Assembly: GCF_000981385.1 (NCBI RefSeq)
Contig: NZ_LATZ01000007.1
Span: 90,919 to 154,918, forward strand
Source: Bacillus sp. SA1-12
GTDB lineage: Bacteria > Bacillota > Bacilli > Bacillales > Bacillaceae
Length of the DNA stretch: 64,000 bases
Direction of reading: 5' to 3'
The translations under genes and the position numbers were made by a program. A model generated the notes under the pieces. The model did no database searches and was not told where the DNA came from. It saw only the letters and a program-made list of their open reading frames with translations. Positions 49,217 to 57,813 of the stretch are shown here, one piece after another; the stretch's first letter is position 1; each line of letters begins with the position of its first letter.

Positions 49217-49957
49217 ATGAAAATAGTATTACCAAAGCCATTTACTTTTGAAGGCGGAGATAAAGCCGTTTTATTATTACATGGATTTACCGGAAATACC
49301 GCAGACGTGCGGATGCTTGCACGTTTCCTAAGTGAAAGAGGGTATACATGTCATGCACCTCAATATAAAGGACATGGCGTTCCTCCTGAGGAGCTTGTTC
49401 ATACTGGTCCGGATGATTGGTGGCAGGATGTCCAGCGTGGCTATGAGCACTTAAAAAACATGGGTTTTGAAGATATTGCGGTTGGGGGATTATCGCTGGG
49501 CGGAGTGTTTTCGCTTAAATTAGGTTACACTGTACCTGTAAAGGGTATTGTCACCATGTGTGCCCCAATGTACATAAAAAGTGAAGAGGTTATGTATCAA
49601 GGGATTCTTGACTATGCTAGAAATTATAAGAAGTTTGAGGGAAAAGGACCTGAGGAAATTGAAAAGGAAATGGCGGAGTTTGAGAAGACACCGATGAATA
49701 CGTTAAAAGCCTTGCAGGATCTTATCGCAGATGTTCGGAACAATGTTGATATGATTTATTCTCCAACATTTGTCGCACAAGCAAGACATGATCACATGAT
49801 CAACGCAGATAGTGCGAATATTATTTATAACGAGGTAGAAAATGATCACAAGAAAATAAAATGGTATGAGGAGTCAGGTCATGTTATTACGCTGGATAAG
49901 GAGCGTGATCAACTGCACGAAGATGTCTACCAATTTTTAGAGAGCCTTAATTGGTAA
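49217..49957 (+). CDS. est: carboxylesterase (Est30/YvaK type)
   Basis: A 246-aa alpha/beta hydrolase with oxyanion segment [16 protein letters not shown], nucleophile elbow [11 protein letters not shown], acid in ARHDHMI and base in ESGHVITLD. It cleaves short-chain esters; physiological substrate unknown. Its position before rnr matches yvaK-rnr in B. subtilis. The next gene starts 16 nt downstream. Confidence 0.93.
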   Translation: MKIVLPKPFTFEGGDKAVLLLHGFTGNTADVRMLARFLSERGYTCHAPQYKGHGVPPEELVHTGPDDWWQDVQRGYEHLKNMGFEDIAVGGLSLGGVFSLKLGYTVPVKGIVTMCAPMYIKSEEVMYQGILDYARNYKKFEGKGPEEIEKEMAEFEKTPMNTLKALQDLIADVRNNVDMIYSPTFVAQARHDHMINADSANIIYNEVENDHKKIKWYEESGHVITLDKERDQLHEDVYQFLESLNW

Positions 49958-49972
49958 AAAGGAGGATGTTAG

Positions 49973-52309
49973 ATGGAGCAAGAAATTCAAGTACATATTG
50001 ATAAGCTGCTTGCTTTCATGAAGGAAGAGGCTTACAAGCCGCTTACAGTTCAAGAGCTTGAAGAAGCCTTTGGAATAGAGGATTCAACTGAATTTAAAGA
50101 TTTTGTAAAAGCTTTGGTCGCTATGGAGGATCAGGGGCTGATTGTAAGAACACGGAGCAATCGATATGGCTTGCCGGAAAAAATGAATTTAATAAAAGGA
50201 AAGCTGATTGGTCATGCAAAGGGTTTTGCATTTGTTGATCCAGAGGATGCAAGCTTAGACGATGTATTCATCCCGCCTACCGAGCTTAAAACAGCGATGC
50301 ACGGGGATATTGTTTTAGTTCGCGTTAGCCCAAAATCGTCCGGCACAAGGCAGGAAGGTACGATCATACGGATTTTAGACCGAGGTGTGAAAGAGGTCGT
50401 CGGAACCTATACAGAAAGCAAAAATTTTGGTTTTGTCATTCCAGACGATAAAAAAATCGCTAACGATATTTTCATTCCGAAAAATGCGTCCAACGGGGCA
50501 ATTGAGGGCCATAAGGTTGTTGTTAAGCTTACGACTTATCCTGAAGGCCGTATGAGTGCTGAAGGGGAAGTTGTGACGATTTTAGGGCATAAAAATGATC
50601 CAGGTGTCGACATTTTATCTGTGATCCATAAGCATGGACTGCCAGGTCCGTTTCCTGAAGAGGCACTTAGACAAGCAAATGATGTGCCTGATTCGATTAA
50701 CGAAGAGGATATAAAGGACCGTCGTGACCTGCGAAATGAAACCATTGTAACCATTGATGGAGCAGATGCAAAGGACTTAGATGATGCGGTTACCGTGCAA
50801 AAACTAGAGAATGGAAACTACAAGCTTGGCGTCCATATTGCTGATGTCAGCCATTATGTAACAGAGCAATCGCCAATTGACCGTGAAGCGTTGGACAGGG
50901 GGACAAGTGTCTATCTTGTAGACCGGGTGATTCCGATGATACCGCATCGGCTTTCAAATGGGATCTGTTCTTTAAATCCGAAAGTGGACAGATTAACACT
51001 GTCCTGTGAAATGGAAGTGGATGAATCCGGCACTGTCGTGAAGCATGAAATTTTCCAAAGTGTAATTAAAACAACAGAGCGGATGACTTATTCAGATGTG
51101 AATAAAATCCTTGAAGACCGTGATGAAAAGCTGATCCAAAAATATAACGAGCTTGTGCCAATGTTCGAGCTGATGGGCGAGCTTGCGCAAATTTTGCGGA
51201 CAAAACGAATGAACCGCGGCGCGATTGACTTTGATTTTAAAGAAGCAAAAGTACTTGTCGATAAAGAGGGGAACCCGACGGAGGTTGTGCTGCGCGAGCG
51301 TTCTGTAGCAGAACGCTTAATTGAGGAGTTCATGCTTCTTGCAAATGAAACGGTAGCTGAGCACTTCCACTGGATGAATGTTCCGTTTATTTATCGTATC
51401 CATGAGGATCCAAACGCTGAAAAGCTGCAGCGATTCTTAGAGTTCATTACGAACTTCGGGTATACGGTTAAAGGAAAGTCAAACGAAATTCACCCGCGTG
51501 CCCTGCAAAGTATTTTAGAAGAAGTACAGGGGACACCAGAGGAAACGGTTATTTCTACAGTCATGCTTCGCTCCATGAAGCAAGCAAAATATGACCCGGA
51601 AAGCCTCGGGCACTTTGGATTAGCAACAGAATATTATACACATTTCACTTCACCAATCCGCCGTTATCCGGATTTGATTGTACACCGACTAATCAGAACC
51701 TATTTAATAGAAGGCAAGGTTAATGAAGAAACGCGTACCAAATGGGCAGAAAGCTTGCCAGTTATTGCTGAGCAGTCTTCCAATATGGAGCGCAGAGCGG
51801 TTGAAGCAGAGCGTGAAACAGATGAATTGAAAAAGGCTGAATACATGCTTGATAAAATTGGTGAAGAATATGACGGAATTATTAGCTCTGTCACTAACTT
51901 TGGAATGTTTGTCGAGCTGCCAAATACAATTGAAGGTCTTGTTCATGTCAGCTATATGACAGATGATTATTACCGCTATGATGAACGTCATTATGCGATG
52001 ATCGGCGAGCGTACAGGCAATGTTTACCGGATTGGCGATGAAATTACTGTCCGTGTTGTAAATGTCAATAAAGAAGAACGCTCCATTGACTTTGAGATTG
52101 TCGGCATGAAGGGAACAAGAAGACGACCGGCCAAGGAAACGCCGAAGATAATATTAACTGGTCAGAGCCGAAAAAAATCAGACAAGAAGAATGACCAAGG
52201 CAAACGAGATGGTGACGAGGAATGGTCAACACGTCCGCCGCGGAAGAAGAAGAAAAAGCATTATGAAAATGCACCAAAAGCAAAGCGGAAAAAGAAGAAA
52301 AAACGATGA
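49973..52309 (+). CDS. rnr: ribonuclease R
   Basis: A 778-aa 3'-5' exoribonuclease: N-terminal winged helix, two cold-shock domains ([30 protein letters not shown]), RNB catalytic domain with the Asp cluster [12 protein letters not shown], an S1 domain ([19 protein letters not shown]) and a very Lys/Arg-rich tail. It degrades structured RNA and acts with tmRNA-SmpB on non-stop messages, consistent with smpB and ssrA directly downstream. A terminator follows. Confidence 0.97.
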   Translation: MEQEIQVHIDKLLAFMKEEAYKPLTVQELEEAFGIEDSTEFKDFVKALVAMEDQGLIVRTRSNRYGLPEKMNLIKGKLIGHAKGFAFVDPEDASLDDVFIPPTELKTAMHGDIVLVRVSPKSSGTRQEGTIIRILDRGVKEVVGTYTESKNFGFVIPDDKKIANDIFIPKNASNGAIEGHKVVVKLTTYPEGRMSAEGEVVTILGHKNDPGVDILSVIHKHGLPGPFPEEALRQANDVPDSINEEDIKDRRDLRNETIVTIDGADAKDLDDAVTVQKLENGNYKLGVHIADVSHYVTEQSPIDREALDRGTSVYLVDRVIPMIPHRLSNGICSLNPKVDRLTLSCEMEVDESGTVVKHEIFQSVIKTTERMTYSDVNKILEDRDEKLIQKYNELVPMFELMGELAQILRTKRMNRGAIDFDFKEAKVLVDKEGNPTEVVLRERSVAERLIEEFMLLANETVAEHFHWMNVPFIYRIHEDPNAEKLQRFLEFITNFGYTVKGKSNEIHPRALQSILEEVQGTPEETVISTVMLRSMKQAKYDPESLGHFGLATEYYTHFTSPIRRYPDLIVHRLIRTYLIEGKVNEETRTKWAESLPVIAEQSSNMERRAVEAERETDELKKAEYMLDKIGEEYDGIISSVTNFGMFVELPNTIEGLVHVSYMTDDYYRYDERHYAMIGERTGNVYRIGDEITVRVVNVNKEERSIDFEIVGMKGTRRRPAKETPKIILTGQSRKKSDKKNDQGKRDGDEEWSTRPPRKKKKKHYENAPKAKRKKKKKR

Positions 52310-52318
52310 CTTTAAACA

Positions 52319-52360
52319 GCGAGGGGCTGGCACACTCTTTGTGTCTGGCCCTCGTTTCTT
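52319..52360 (+). terminator. rnr terminator
   Basis: CGAGGG / CCCTCG outer stem and CACAC/GTGTC-like inner pairing, followed by TTTCTTT. Confidence 0.65.
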
Positions 52361-52382
52361 TATATATTGGACGAACTATAAA

Positions 52383-52517
52383 AGTTGCAAAATTACCGAA
52401 GAAAGCTGCAAAATAAATGGCTAAAGTTGCAAGATTAACAAGAAAAGCTGCAAAAAAATAGCTAAAAGTTGCAAAATAAACAATTGAACTTGTTAGAAAA
52501 TGAACAATCAGCTGCAA
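52383..52517. repeat. 21-bp tandem repeat array
   Basis: AGTTGCAA or AGCTGCAA begins at 52383, 52404, 52425, 52446 and 52467, exactly 21 bp apart, then again at 52510. The T/C variants alternate, so the real unit may be 42 bp (two halves). Confidence 0.85.
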
Positions 52518-52649
52518 ATATAAAGAAGAAGCAGGCCAGCCTCACTTGTTTTATCGTTCAAATACGCATAATTATTGAGAAGAAGTCCAATTTTTGCTAA
52601 AATAGAAGTTATCTCTACACGTAATAGCAATTGAAGGGAGGCTAATGCA

Positions 52650-53117
52650 ATGCCAAAAGGAATGGGAAAAACAGTCGCTCAAAACAAAAAAGCAAATCAT
52701 GATTACACAATTGAAGAAACATATGAAGCAGGCATTGTCCTTCAAGGTACTGAAATCAAATCGGTTCGAAATGGCCGTGTCCAATTAAAGGATTCCTTCG
52801 CTCGTGTTGAACGCGGTGAAGTATTCTTGCACAATATGCATATTAGTCCATACGAACAGGGAAACCGATACAACCACGATCCGCTGCGGACAAGAAAGCT
52901 CCTTTTGCATAAGCGGGAAATCGTTAAACTGATTGGGGCTGCAAAAGAGGAAGGCTACGCCCTTGTACCCTTGAAAATGTATTTAAAAAATGGCTATGCC
53001 AAAGTTTTAATTGGTCTTGGAAAGGGTAAAAAGAAATATGATAAGCGTGAGGATCTGAAGAAAAAAGAAGCGAAACGTGACATTGAACGCGCCTTTAGAG
53101 AACGCCAAAAGATCTAA
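52650..53117 (+). CDS. smpB: SsrA-binding protein SmpB
   Basis: A 155-aa beta-barrel RNA-binding protein: [59 protein letters not shown] and the basic C-terminal helix ([20 protein letters not shown]) that enters the mRNA channel. It delivers alanyl-tmRNA to stalled ribosomes. Adjacent to ssrA. Confidence 0.98.
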   Translation: MPKGMGKTVAQNKKANHDYTIEETYEAGIVLQGTEIKSVRNGRVQLKDSFARVERGEVFLHNMHISPYEQGNRYNHDPLRTRKLLLHKREIVKLIGAAKEEGYALVPLKMYLKNGYAKVLIGLGKGKKKYDKREDLKKKEAKRDIERAFRERQKI

Positions 53118-53249
53118 CAGGTAAAACCTTACAATTGCAATCTCGTCCAATTTTGTTATAATAGATTTTGTAAGACATCACAACACAATTTCATAAGCAA
53201 TTAAGCTTATCTTCCCGTATTCCCAAAGATGGCATATACGGCTTATCAT

Positions 53250-53893
53250 GGGGACGTTACGGATTCGACAGGGGTAGATCGAGCTTAGGTTGCGGGCCGA
53301 AGGGATCGTCTTCGTTAAAACGTCACGCCAATAATAACTGGCAAAACTAACAATAACTTAGCTGTAGCAGCTTAATAACTGCTTAGCTGTTCCTCCCTCC
53401 ATCGTCCATGTGGTAGGGTAAGGGACTCACTCTTAGTGGACTACGCCTAATTCCTCCGTCTGGGGATGATGGAAGAGACCAATCAGACTAGCTGCTCTGA
53501 CGCCTGTCGATAGGCATAGGAGTTAGCGAAGCCGCAAATATATCGACTACGCTCGTAGATGCTTAAGTGGCGATATTTCTGGACGTGGGTTCGATTAATT
53601 ATTAGTCGCCTTATGTGGCAACACATAAGTGAAAATTCGGCTTTATCGGTGAAACCTAAGTCACAGATAACTGTGATAAGGCAATGCCGAGCGGTATGTG
53701 GAGCAATCCAACAGCCGTGTATCGACTTATAGGCTGCCATCACTCGTGGTAGTACTAGGATACGAAAAATCTGCCTAAGCTTATAGGTAAATCTACTTTT
53801 CGTATAAGACGCCGAAGGACCTGACAAGCAGGTTCAAGATATAGTCAGTGCCATGACGAAAGCATGGAATAGCACGTCCCACCGTCTCCACCA
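53250..53893 (+). ncRNA. ssrA: tmRNA (ssrA), interrupted by an intron in the T-loop
   Basis: Rescues stalled ribosomes. The 5' end GGGGACGTTACGGATTCGAC pairs with the 3' CGTCTCC, followed by ACCA. The tag frame begins at GGC 53340 and reads GKTNNNLAVAA to TAA at 53373-53375; with the charged Ala the tag is A-GKTNNNLAVAA. The T-arm is split: GTGGGTTCGAT ends at 53595 and TCCCACCGTCTCCACCA resumes at 53877. Removing 53596-53876 gives a 363-nt RNA with an intact T-arm and normal length. A terminator overlaps the 3' end. Confidence 0.96.
53596..53876 (+). mobile_element. group I intron in ssrA
   Basis: 281 nt without an ORF. The 5' exon ends in U and the intron ends in G, as group I splicing requires. 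CGAT of the exon can pair with GTCG (53606-53609) as P1. Stems: CTTATGTG-GCAA-CACATAAG (53610-53629, GNRA loop), TCACAG-ATAA-CTGTGA (53661-53676), ATACGAAAA/TTTTCGTAT (53760-53805), ACCTG/CAGGT, CCATG/CATGG. The S element AAGATATAGTC (53836-53846) is exact and can pair with GACTTAT (53724-53730) to form P7. Splicing itself is inferred. Confidence 0.9.
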
Positions 53894-53922
53894 AATACAT
53901 AATTTGGTGGTTTTTGTTTTTT
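53886..53922 (+). terminator. ssrA terminator
   Basis: CCACCAAAT-ACATA-ATTTGGTGG with a T tail; its 5' arm includes the tmRNA CCA end. Confidence 0.88.
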
Positions 53923-54062
53923 TAAGGCTTTTTTCATAAGTATGCTGCTTTTATATGTCTTTTCTTCTCTTATGATCATTAAATGTTAAAAAATGACTCC
54001 TCAAAAAATAGTTTCTTCTTTAATTGTTCTTTATTGTATTTTCCATTCCTTAGTGTCACTTT

Positions 54063-54386
54063 TTAGTAAAGCTTAAGTATCCAAAAGGCACGATTTCTCT
54101 TCTTGTCCACTCTTAAATAATGAGTAATATAATTTAACAGTAATAAAACATCATCTTTTTTCTTTATGTATAAAGTATAAGAATCCTTATGCTTTTCAGG
54201 ATTATAATTCTTTTTATTAATTATGGACCCTCCAGTTAAGGTTTGGACATAGGTTAATAGTTCTTTGTCAGTTGATGCAATTGAAATACATGGGCGACGA
54301 TGTTCACTTTCATGCATTCTAGTTAATGTGATTGAGCCTTCTCCATCTATAATTCCAGCTATATAAGCGGCTTCCCAAGCCTCCAT
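54063..54386 (-). CDS. LAGLIDADG homing endonuclease-like protein
   Basis: A 107-aa protein with one LAGLIDADG motif, YIAGIIDGEGSITL (residues 8-21; Asp14 is the likely catalytic acid), then the beta-strand/helix pattern of the fold (YTLYIKKKDDVLLLLNYITH, basic C-terminus). Single-motif enzymes act as homodimers on near-palindromic targets. The ribosome binding site AAGGAGGATAAT is excellent. It lies 170 nt outside the ssrA intron and on the opposite strand, so it is free-standing; a link to intron mobility is inference. At 107 aa it is short for the family. Confidence 0.85.
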   Translation of the reverse strand: MEAWEAAYIAGIIDGEGSITLTRMHESEHRRPCISIASTDKELLTYVQTLTGGSIINKKNYNPEKHKDSYTLYIKKKDDVLLLLNYITHYLRVDKKRNRAFWILKLY

Positions 54387-54537
54387 TTTATTATCCTCCT
54401 TGAGAATAAGAAAATATTTTTATCAAATGAACTTAGAATATATGTTCTATAAATTTATTTTAAATAATAAGATTATTATTTTCAATTTAAAAGTTATACA
54501 TTTTTTCACTATTAAAGAGCAAAAGCATAGCATTCAA

Positions 54538-54575
54538 AAAACCTCACTTATAAAAAGGTGAGGTTTTTTAAAAGG
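54538..54575. terminator. bidirectional terminator
   Basis: AAAAAACCTCAC / GGTGAGGTTTTTT; ends the minus-strand acetyltransferase transcript. Confidence 0.85.
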
Positions 54576-54578
54576 GTC

Positions 54579-55001
54579 CTAAATAAATCTAAAGATAAAT
54601 GTCCCATCAGCATCACTATAAACAGGGACAAACCCCCATTTCCTAAAAACCTTGAAAGCAGGGTTAGAACTTAATACATATCCGGAAACACCTGTCATTC
54701 CTTGACTTTTTATATAATTTATTACACGGGGCATCATCGTTTTTGCAACTCCTCTACCACGGTATTGTTTGTCAAGAACTGCATACTGGACATGGCAAAT
54801 GTTGCGAAGGGTTCTGTTATAACAAATAAATCCCATTATATTGTTTTGTTTATCGCAAACAACCAATGTTTTATCTGATTTTCTAATGACTTGTCTAATG
54901 ACACTACTATCTACATGAAATGCTTTTCTTGCAATAGAAATTAAATGTTGATCATCTCGAATAGGAACTCTCTCTCTAATATAAATTGTATTCACCTTCA
55001 T
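54579..55001 (-). CDS. GNAT N-acetyltransferase
   Basis: A 140-aa protein with motif A VQYAVLDKQYRGRGVAKTMM (Q/R-x-x-G-x-A acetyl-CoA loop) and the C-terminal NPAFKVFRKWGFVPV block typical of single-domain GNAT enzymes. Substrate unknown. Located in the accessory stretch after ssrA, with its own terminator. Confidence 0.85.
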   Translation of the reverse strand: MKVNTIYIRERVPIRDDQHLISIARKAFHVDSSVIRQVIRKSDKTLVVCDKQNNIMGFICYNRTLRNICHVQYAVLDKQYRGRGVAKTMMPRVINYIKSQGMTGVSGYVLSSNPAFKVFRKWGFVPVYSDADGTFIFRFI

Positions 55002-55253
55002 TTCTTTTAATCTATTTCATATTTAAGATATGAATTCTATAATAAATGGTTTGTACATTAGCTCAATTCTAGAAGTAAATAGGACTTAAATAGATTTAAT
55101 ATCAGAAGAAATGATAACTAGTTAGTGATGGCTTGATTGCTGTTATGATGGGGAGTATTCGTGGTTAATAATTAAGTCTCATGTAAAGTAATAGTGTGCG
55201 TTTTAGAAGAAGGAGAATCCCATTGTTAAAGAGTATTTATAAGAGGACAAATT

Positions 55254-56117
55254 ATGGCAAAAGGGATGAGAGCTTTGATAAAACTTAAAATGTATAATGA
55301 TCTTTCACTATTTAAAAAAGATGTGATGTCATTTTTACAACAAAATGAGGCTGAAAATAATTTACCATTAGGGGTCTTGCATACTTTAAGTGAAATAGAT
55401 GAACTGCCAATTTTAATGGCTGCAGTTATGAAAGACAACGATATAGTATTGACTTTACTTCAAACACAGCCCCGTCAAATTATTCTATCAAAGGCTGTGT
55501 CTTTGACAACTAAAGATATACGCGAAATCGGTGATAAATTGAATGACACATTTCAAGAAATACCTGGCCTTATAGGGGAAAAGAATTTCACGTTGGAATT
55601 GGCCGGACATCTTGCCAAAATTAGAGGGGAACAAGCACGTGTTCAAATGGATCAAAGAATCTATAAGCTTGAGCAAGTTAGGAGAAAAGCAACGGCAAAA
55701 GGAAAACTCCGAAAAATTGAAGAAAAAGAAAACCATAAGATCACAGAGTGGGTATATGAGTTTTGCAAGGAAATTAACCTGCCTATTAGCCATGAGGAGG
55801 CAGATAAAAAAGCAAAAGTTATGATTGATAAAGGAAGTGCAATGGGGTGGGAAGTGAATGGAGAGTTGGTTTCAATGGCTAATGCTACCCGTCCGGCCAA
55901 AACTAATATAACTATTAACTATGTTTACACGCCAATGAATGAAAGAAAAAAGGGATATGCCTCTGATTGTGTGTCAGCTCTCACTCAATTAATGCTAGAT
56001 AATGGTTATAAAACAACGAGTTTATACACAGATCTTAGAAATCCTACTTCCAATAAGATTTACATGGAAATTGGCTATGAAGCAGTAATGGATTCAATTG
56101 TTATTGTTTTTAATTAA
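55254..56117 (+). CDS. GNAT-family acetyltransferase, two-part
   Basis: A 287-aa protein. The N-terminal half (FLQQNEAENNLPLGVLHTL onward) is the degenerate domain seen in Bacillus GNAT proteins of this size; the C-terminal half has INYVYTPMNERKKGYASDC and LYTDLRNPTSNKIYMEIGYE, a recognisable acetyl-CoA fold. A Lys/Arg-rich helix (RRKATAKGKLRKIEEKE) links the halves. Start ATG 55254 or 55266; the first has AAGAGGA in front. The next gene follows after 30 nt. Confidence 0.82.
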   Translation: MAKGMRALIKLKMYNDLSLFKKDVMSFLQQNEAENNLPLGVLHTLSEIDELPILMAAVMKDNDIVLTLLQTQPRQIILSKAVSLTTKDIREIGDKLNDTFQEIPGLIGEKNFTLELAGHLAKIRGEQARVQMDQRIYKLEQVRRKATAKGKLRKIEEKENHKITEWVYEFCKEINLPISHEEADKKAKVMIDKGSAMGWEVNGELVSMANATRPAKTNITINYVYTPMNERKKGYASDCVSALTQLMLDNGYKTTSLYTDLRNPTSNKIYMEIGYEAVMDSIVIVFN

Positions 56118-56147
56118 GTTAGGCACACTTTGGAGGAATGAAATTTT

Positions 56148-56951
56148 ATGAACCTGCCGTATTTTCGAACTGCAAGCAGTTGCCTACATAACAATGTAAT
56201 AGAGATACTTGAAACCTTATTGGACGGTATTCACGAATTATTAAAAGAAGATGTCATTGGTGTTTATCTGCGTGGTTCACTCGCATTAGGTGATTTTGAC
56301 CCGGAAACAAGTGACATAGATTATTTAGCGGTCATGAAAAATGCAATGACAGATGAAAGATTTACATTACTTAAAGGCTTTCATTCTCAACTTGCAAATT
56401 TGCATAATCCATATGCTAAACATTTAGAGGGGGCCTACATTGATCTTAATTCACTGAAGCGTTTCCAGACGGGAAAATATCATCCGACGATCTATAGAGG
56501 TGAGGATCTGAAGTGGAGTGAACATCATATGAACTGGATAATAGAACGCTGGACTATTCGCGAGCATGGAATTACCCTCATTGGTCCAGATCCTAAAAAA
56601 CTCATTGACCGAATTTCAGTGGAGGAAATTCAGTCTGCCGTCTTAGAGCGTTTGCGTGATTGGGTAAATTGGGCAAATCAGTCAGATGATCCTGAATGGC
56701 ATCTTCCTCTTAGTCATAAAGCGTATGTAGTTGAAACAATGTGTCGAATCATGTTTACATTAAGCTGTGGAAATATATGCAGTAAAAAACATGCAGTTGT
56801 TTGGGCACTTGAAATCTTTCCTGAGCCATGGCGTTCCTTGGTTGAAAAGTCAATGGCCTGGCGTACGAAACATATGACTTCACCAGATGCAGATACAATA
56901 TCCAAGGTTATGAGTTTCGTGCATTGGGTTGCTTTTAAGGCAGGGCTCTAA
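56148..56951 (+). CDS. aminoglycoside nucleotidyltransferase-like protein (AadA/DUF4111)
   Basis: A 267-aa enzyme with the polymerase-beta nucleotidyltransferase motif YLRGSLALGDFDPETSDID (Gly43-Ser44 and Asp pair at 56/58) and a helical C-terminal domain like AadA/ANT(9) adenylyltransferases (VETMCRIMFTLSCGN, KKHAVVWALEIFPEPW). Such enzymes adenylylate streptomycin or spectinomycin; many Bacillus homologues are uncharacterised. Resistance is a prediction only. ATG behind TTGGAGG. A terminator follows. Confidence 0.83.
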   Translation: MNLPYFRTASSCLHNNVIEILETLLDGIHELLKEDVIGVYLRGSLALGDFDPETSDIDYLAVMKNAMTDERFTLLKGFHSQLANLHNPYAKHLEGAYIDLNSLKRFQTGKYHPTIYRGEDLKWSEHHMNWIIERWTIREHGITLIGPDPKKLIDRISVEEIQSAVLERLRDWVNWANQSDDPEWHLPLSHKAYVVETMCRIMFTLSCGNICSKKHAVVWALEIFPEPWRSLVEKSMAWRTKHMTSPDADTISKVMSFVHWVAFKAGL

Positions 56952-56969
56952 AATGCTTGTCCCACAAAG

Positions 56970-57000
56970 AAAAAGCGGTGACAACTACCGCTTTTTGTTT
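56970..57000 (+). terminator. terminator of nucleotidyltransferase gene
   Basis: AAAAAGCGGT / ACCGCTTTTT stem. Confidence 0.85.
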
Positions 57001-57058
57001 CATTAAAAAACCAAGATTTCATCAGTGACTAATTTTTTTTCTGATTTGTTTATTGATA

Positions 57059-57340
57059 TTATGACTGATAGTTATGCTGTTCCTCAATCTTTCCGTCATC
57101 GCCATGGATAATGGCCATCGTACCCGCTTCTTCTGCCATTCGTTTAGCTTCCTTCACTGCTTTGGACTTTGAGCCCGTCGTATAATCAGGCTTGTCCTCA
57201 CCTTCTGTTTTCACAGCCCAACCTTCCTCGTCATGAGGCACAACATGAAATCTTGCTTCGTCTGTCCCAGCTCTGTCTTTAAAATATTGTTCACGTTCAC
57301 TATTTTCTCCATTGGCATTATTTTTATCGTTCTTTGACAT
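57059..57340 (-). CDS. DUF2188 domain protein
   Basis: A 93-aa very hydrophilic protein: polar N-terminus (MSKNDKNNANGENSEREQYF), then the DUF2188 core FHVVPHDEEGWAVKTEGED, KAVKEAKRMAEEAGTMAIIH and a GKIEEQHNY end. Function unknown; these small proteins are common in Bacillus. The ATG at 57340 sits behind AAAGGAGTG; an upstream GTG (57349) overlaps that site. Confidence 0.87.
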   Translation of the reverse strand: MSKNDKNNANGENSEREQYFKDRAGTDEARFHVVPHDEEGWAVKTEGEDKPDYTTGSKSKAVKEAKRMAEEAGTMAIIHGDDGKIEEQHNYQS

Positions 57341-57622
57341 GTGAATCACTCCTTTTTTATTGATTGCACTATCACTTTACCCGAACCATCAGCATCAAAA
57401 CATTGAAACTCCCGAAATCTGCTATTGCTCTCTGAAAGAAAGCCAGTAACATATCAGCGGTTTTCTGCTTGAATGCAGCTTTACCCAATCTCCTTTAGGG
57501 CAGCAGAGATATACTGCTGCATGGTTACAATAGATTCGTTAAAAAAAAGAGTCCTTATGGAAAATGAAGAAATATTATAATGACATTTTAATCAGAACAT
57601 TTGATATGAAAAGGAGAGAAAC

Positions 57623-57667
57623 ATGACACCCAATTCCCGAAATATATGCTCCTCTGCAAAATATTTT
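57623..57667 (+). CDS. possible 14-aa ORF with strong ribosome binding site
   Basis: ATG 8 nt after AAAAGGAGAG, encoding MTPNSRNICSSAKYF, followed by a hairpin GTGTTTA/TAAACGC and a T run. It may be a leader peptide, a small protein or the torso of a lost gene. No homology recognised. Confidence 0.25.
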
Positions 57668-57743
57668 TAATAATATTCGCAGGTGTTTATTTATAAACGC
57701 ATCTTTTTTATAACTAAAGCCATAATATTCGACAAAAAAATTG

Positions 57744-57790
57744 TTGAAAAGTTTTTAACAAGGTAGTAAAATGATCACGTAAACGTTTTC
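57744..57790 (+). promoter_or_regulatory. promoter and operator of the LacI-type regulator gene
   Basis: TTGAAA (57744-57749), 17 nt, TAAAAT (57767-57772); GTAAACGTTTTC at 57779-57790 resembles the operators before the sugar operon, so autoregulation is likely. Confidence 0.65.
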
Positions 57791-57813
57791 TCTGTTTTGA
57801 AAGTAGGTGGATT

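Larger units (their letters stand above)
52310..52649. other. intergenic region rnr / smpB with 21-bp repeats
   Basis: Terminator-like hairpin, then a 21-bp tandem array, then about 130 nt with the smpB promoter region. Confidence 0.65.
57350..57813. other. intergenic region upstream of lacI-type gene
   Basis: About 460 nt. It contains a TATAAT (57576-57581), a strong AAAGGAGAG site, a 14-codon frame (57623-57667) and a hairpin with T tail near 57680-57712, then the LacI promoter. Otherwise no recognised gene. Confidence 0.5.

Noticed and set aside
52065..52517. 150-codon minus-strand frame with Phe/Ala/Thr-rich periodic N-terminus
   Set aside because: Its periodicity comes from the 21-bp DNA repeats and the rest is antisense to the rnr 3' end; no ribosome binding site.
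53483..53827. 114-codon minus-strand frame over ssrA and its intron
   Set aside because: Lies antisense to a structured RNA; no family features. The intron's structure explains the sequence.
53894..57400. Complete integrative element at ssrA
   Set aside because: No integrase and no duplicated ssrA 3' end visible within the window; only an accessory cluster can be supported.
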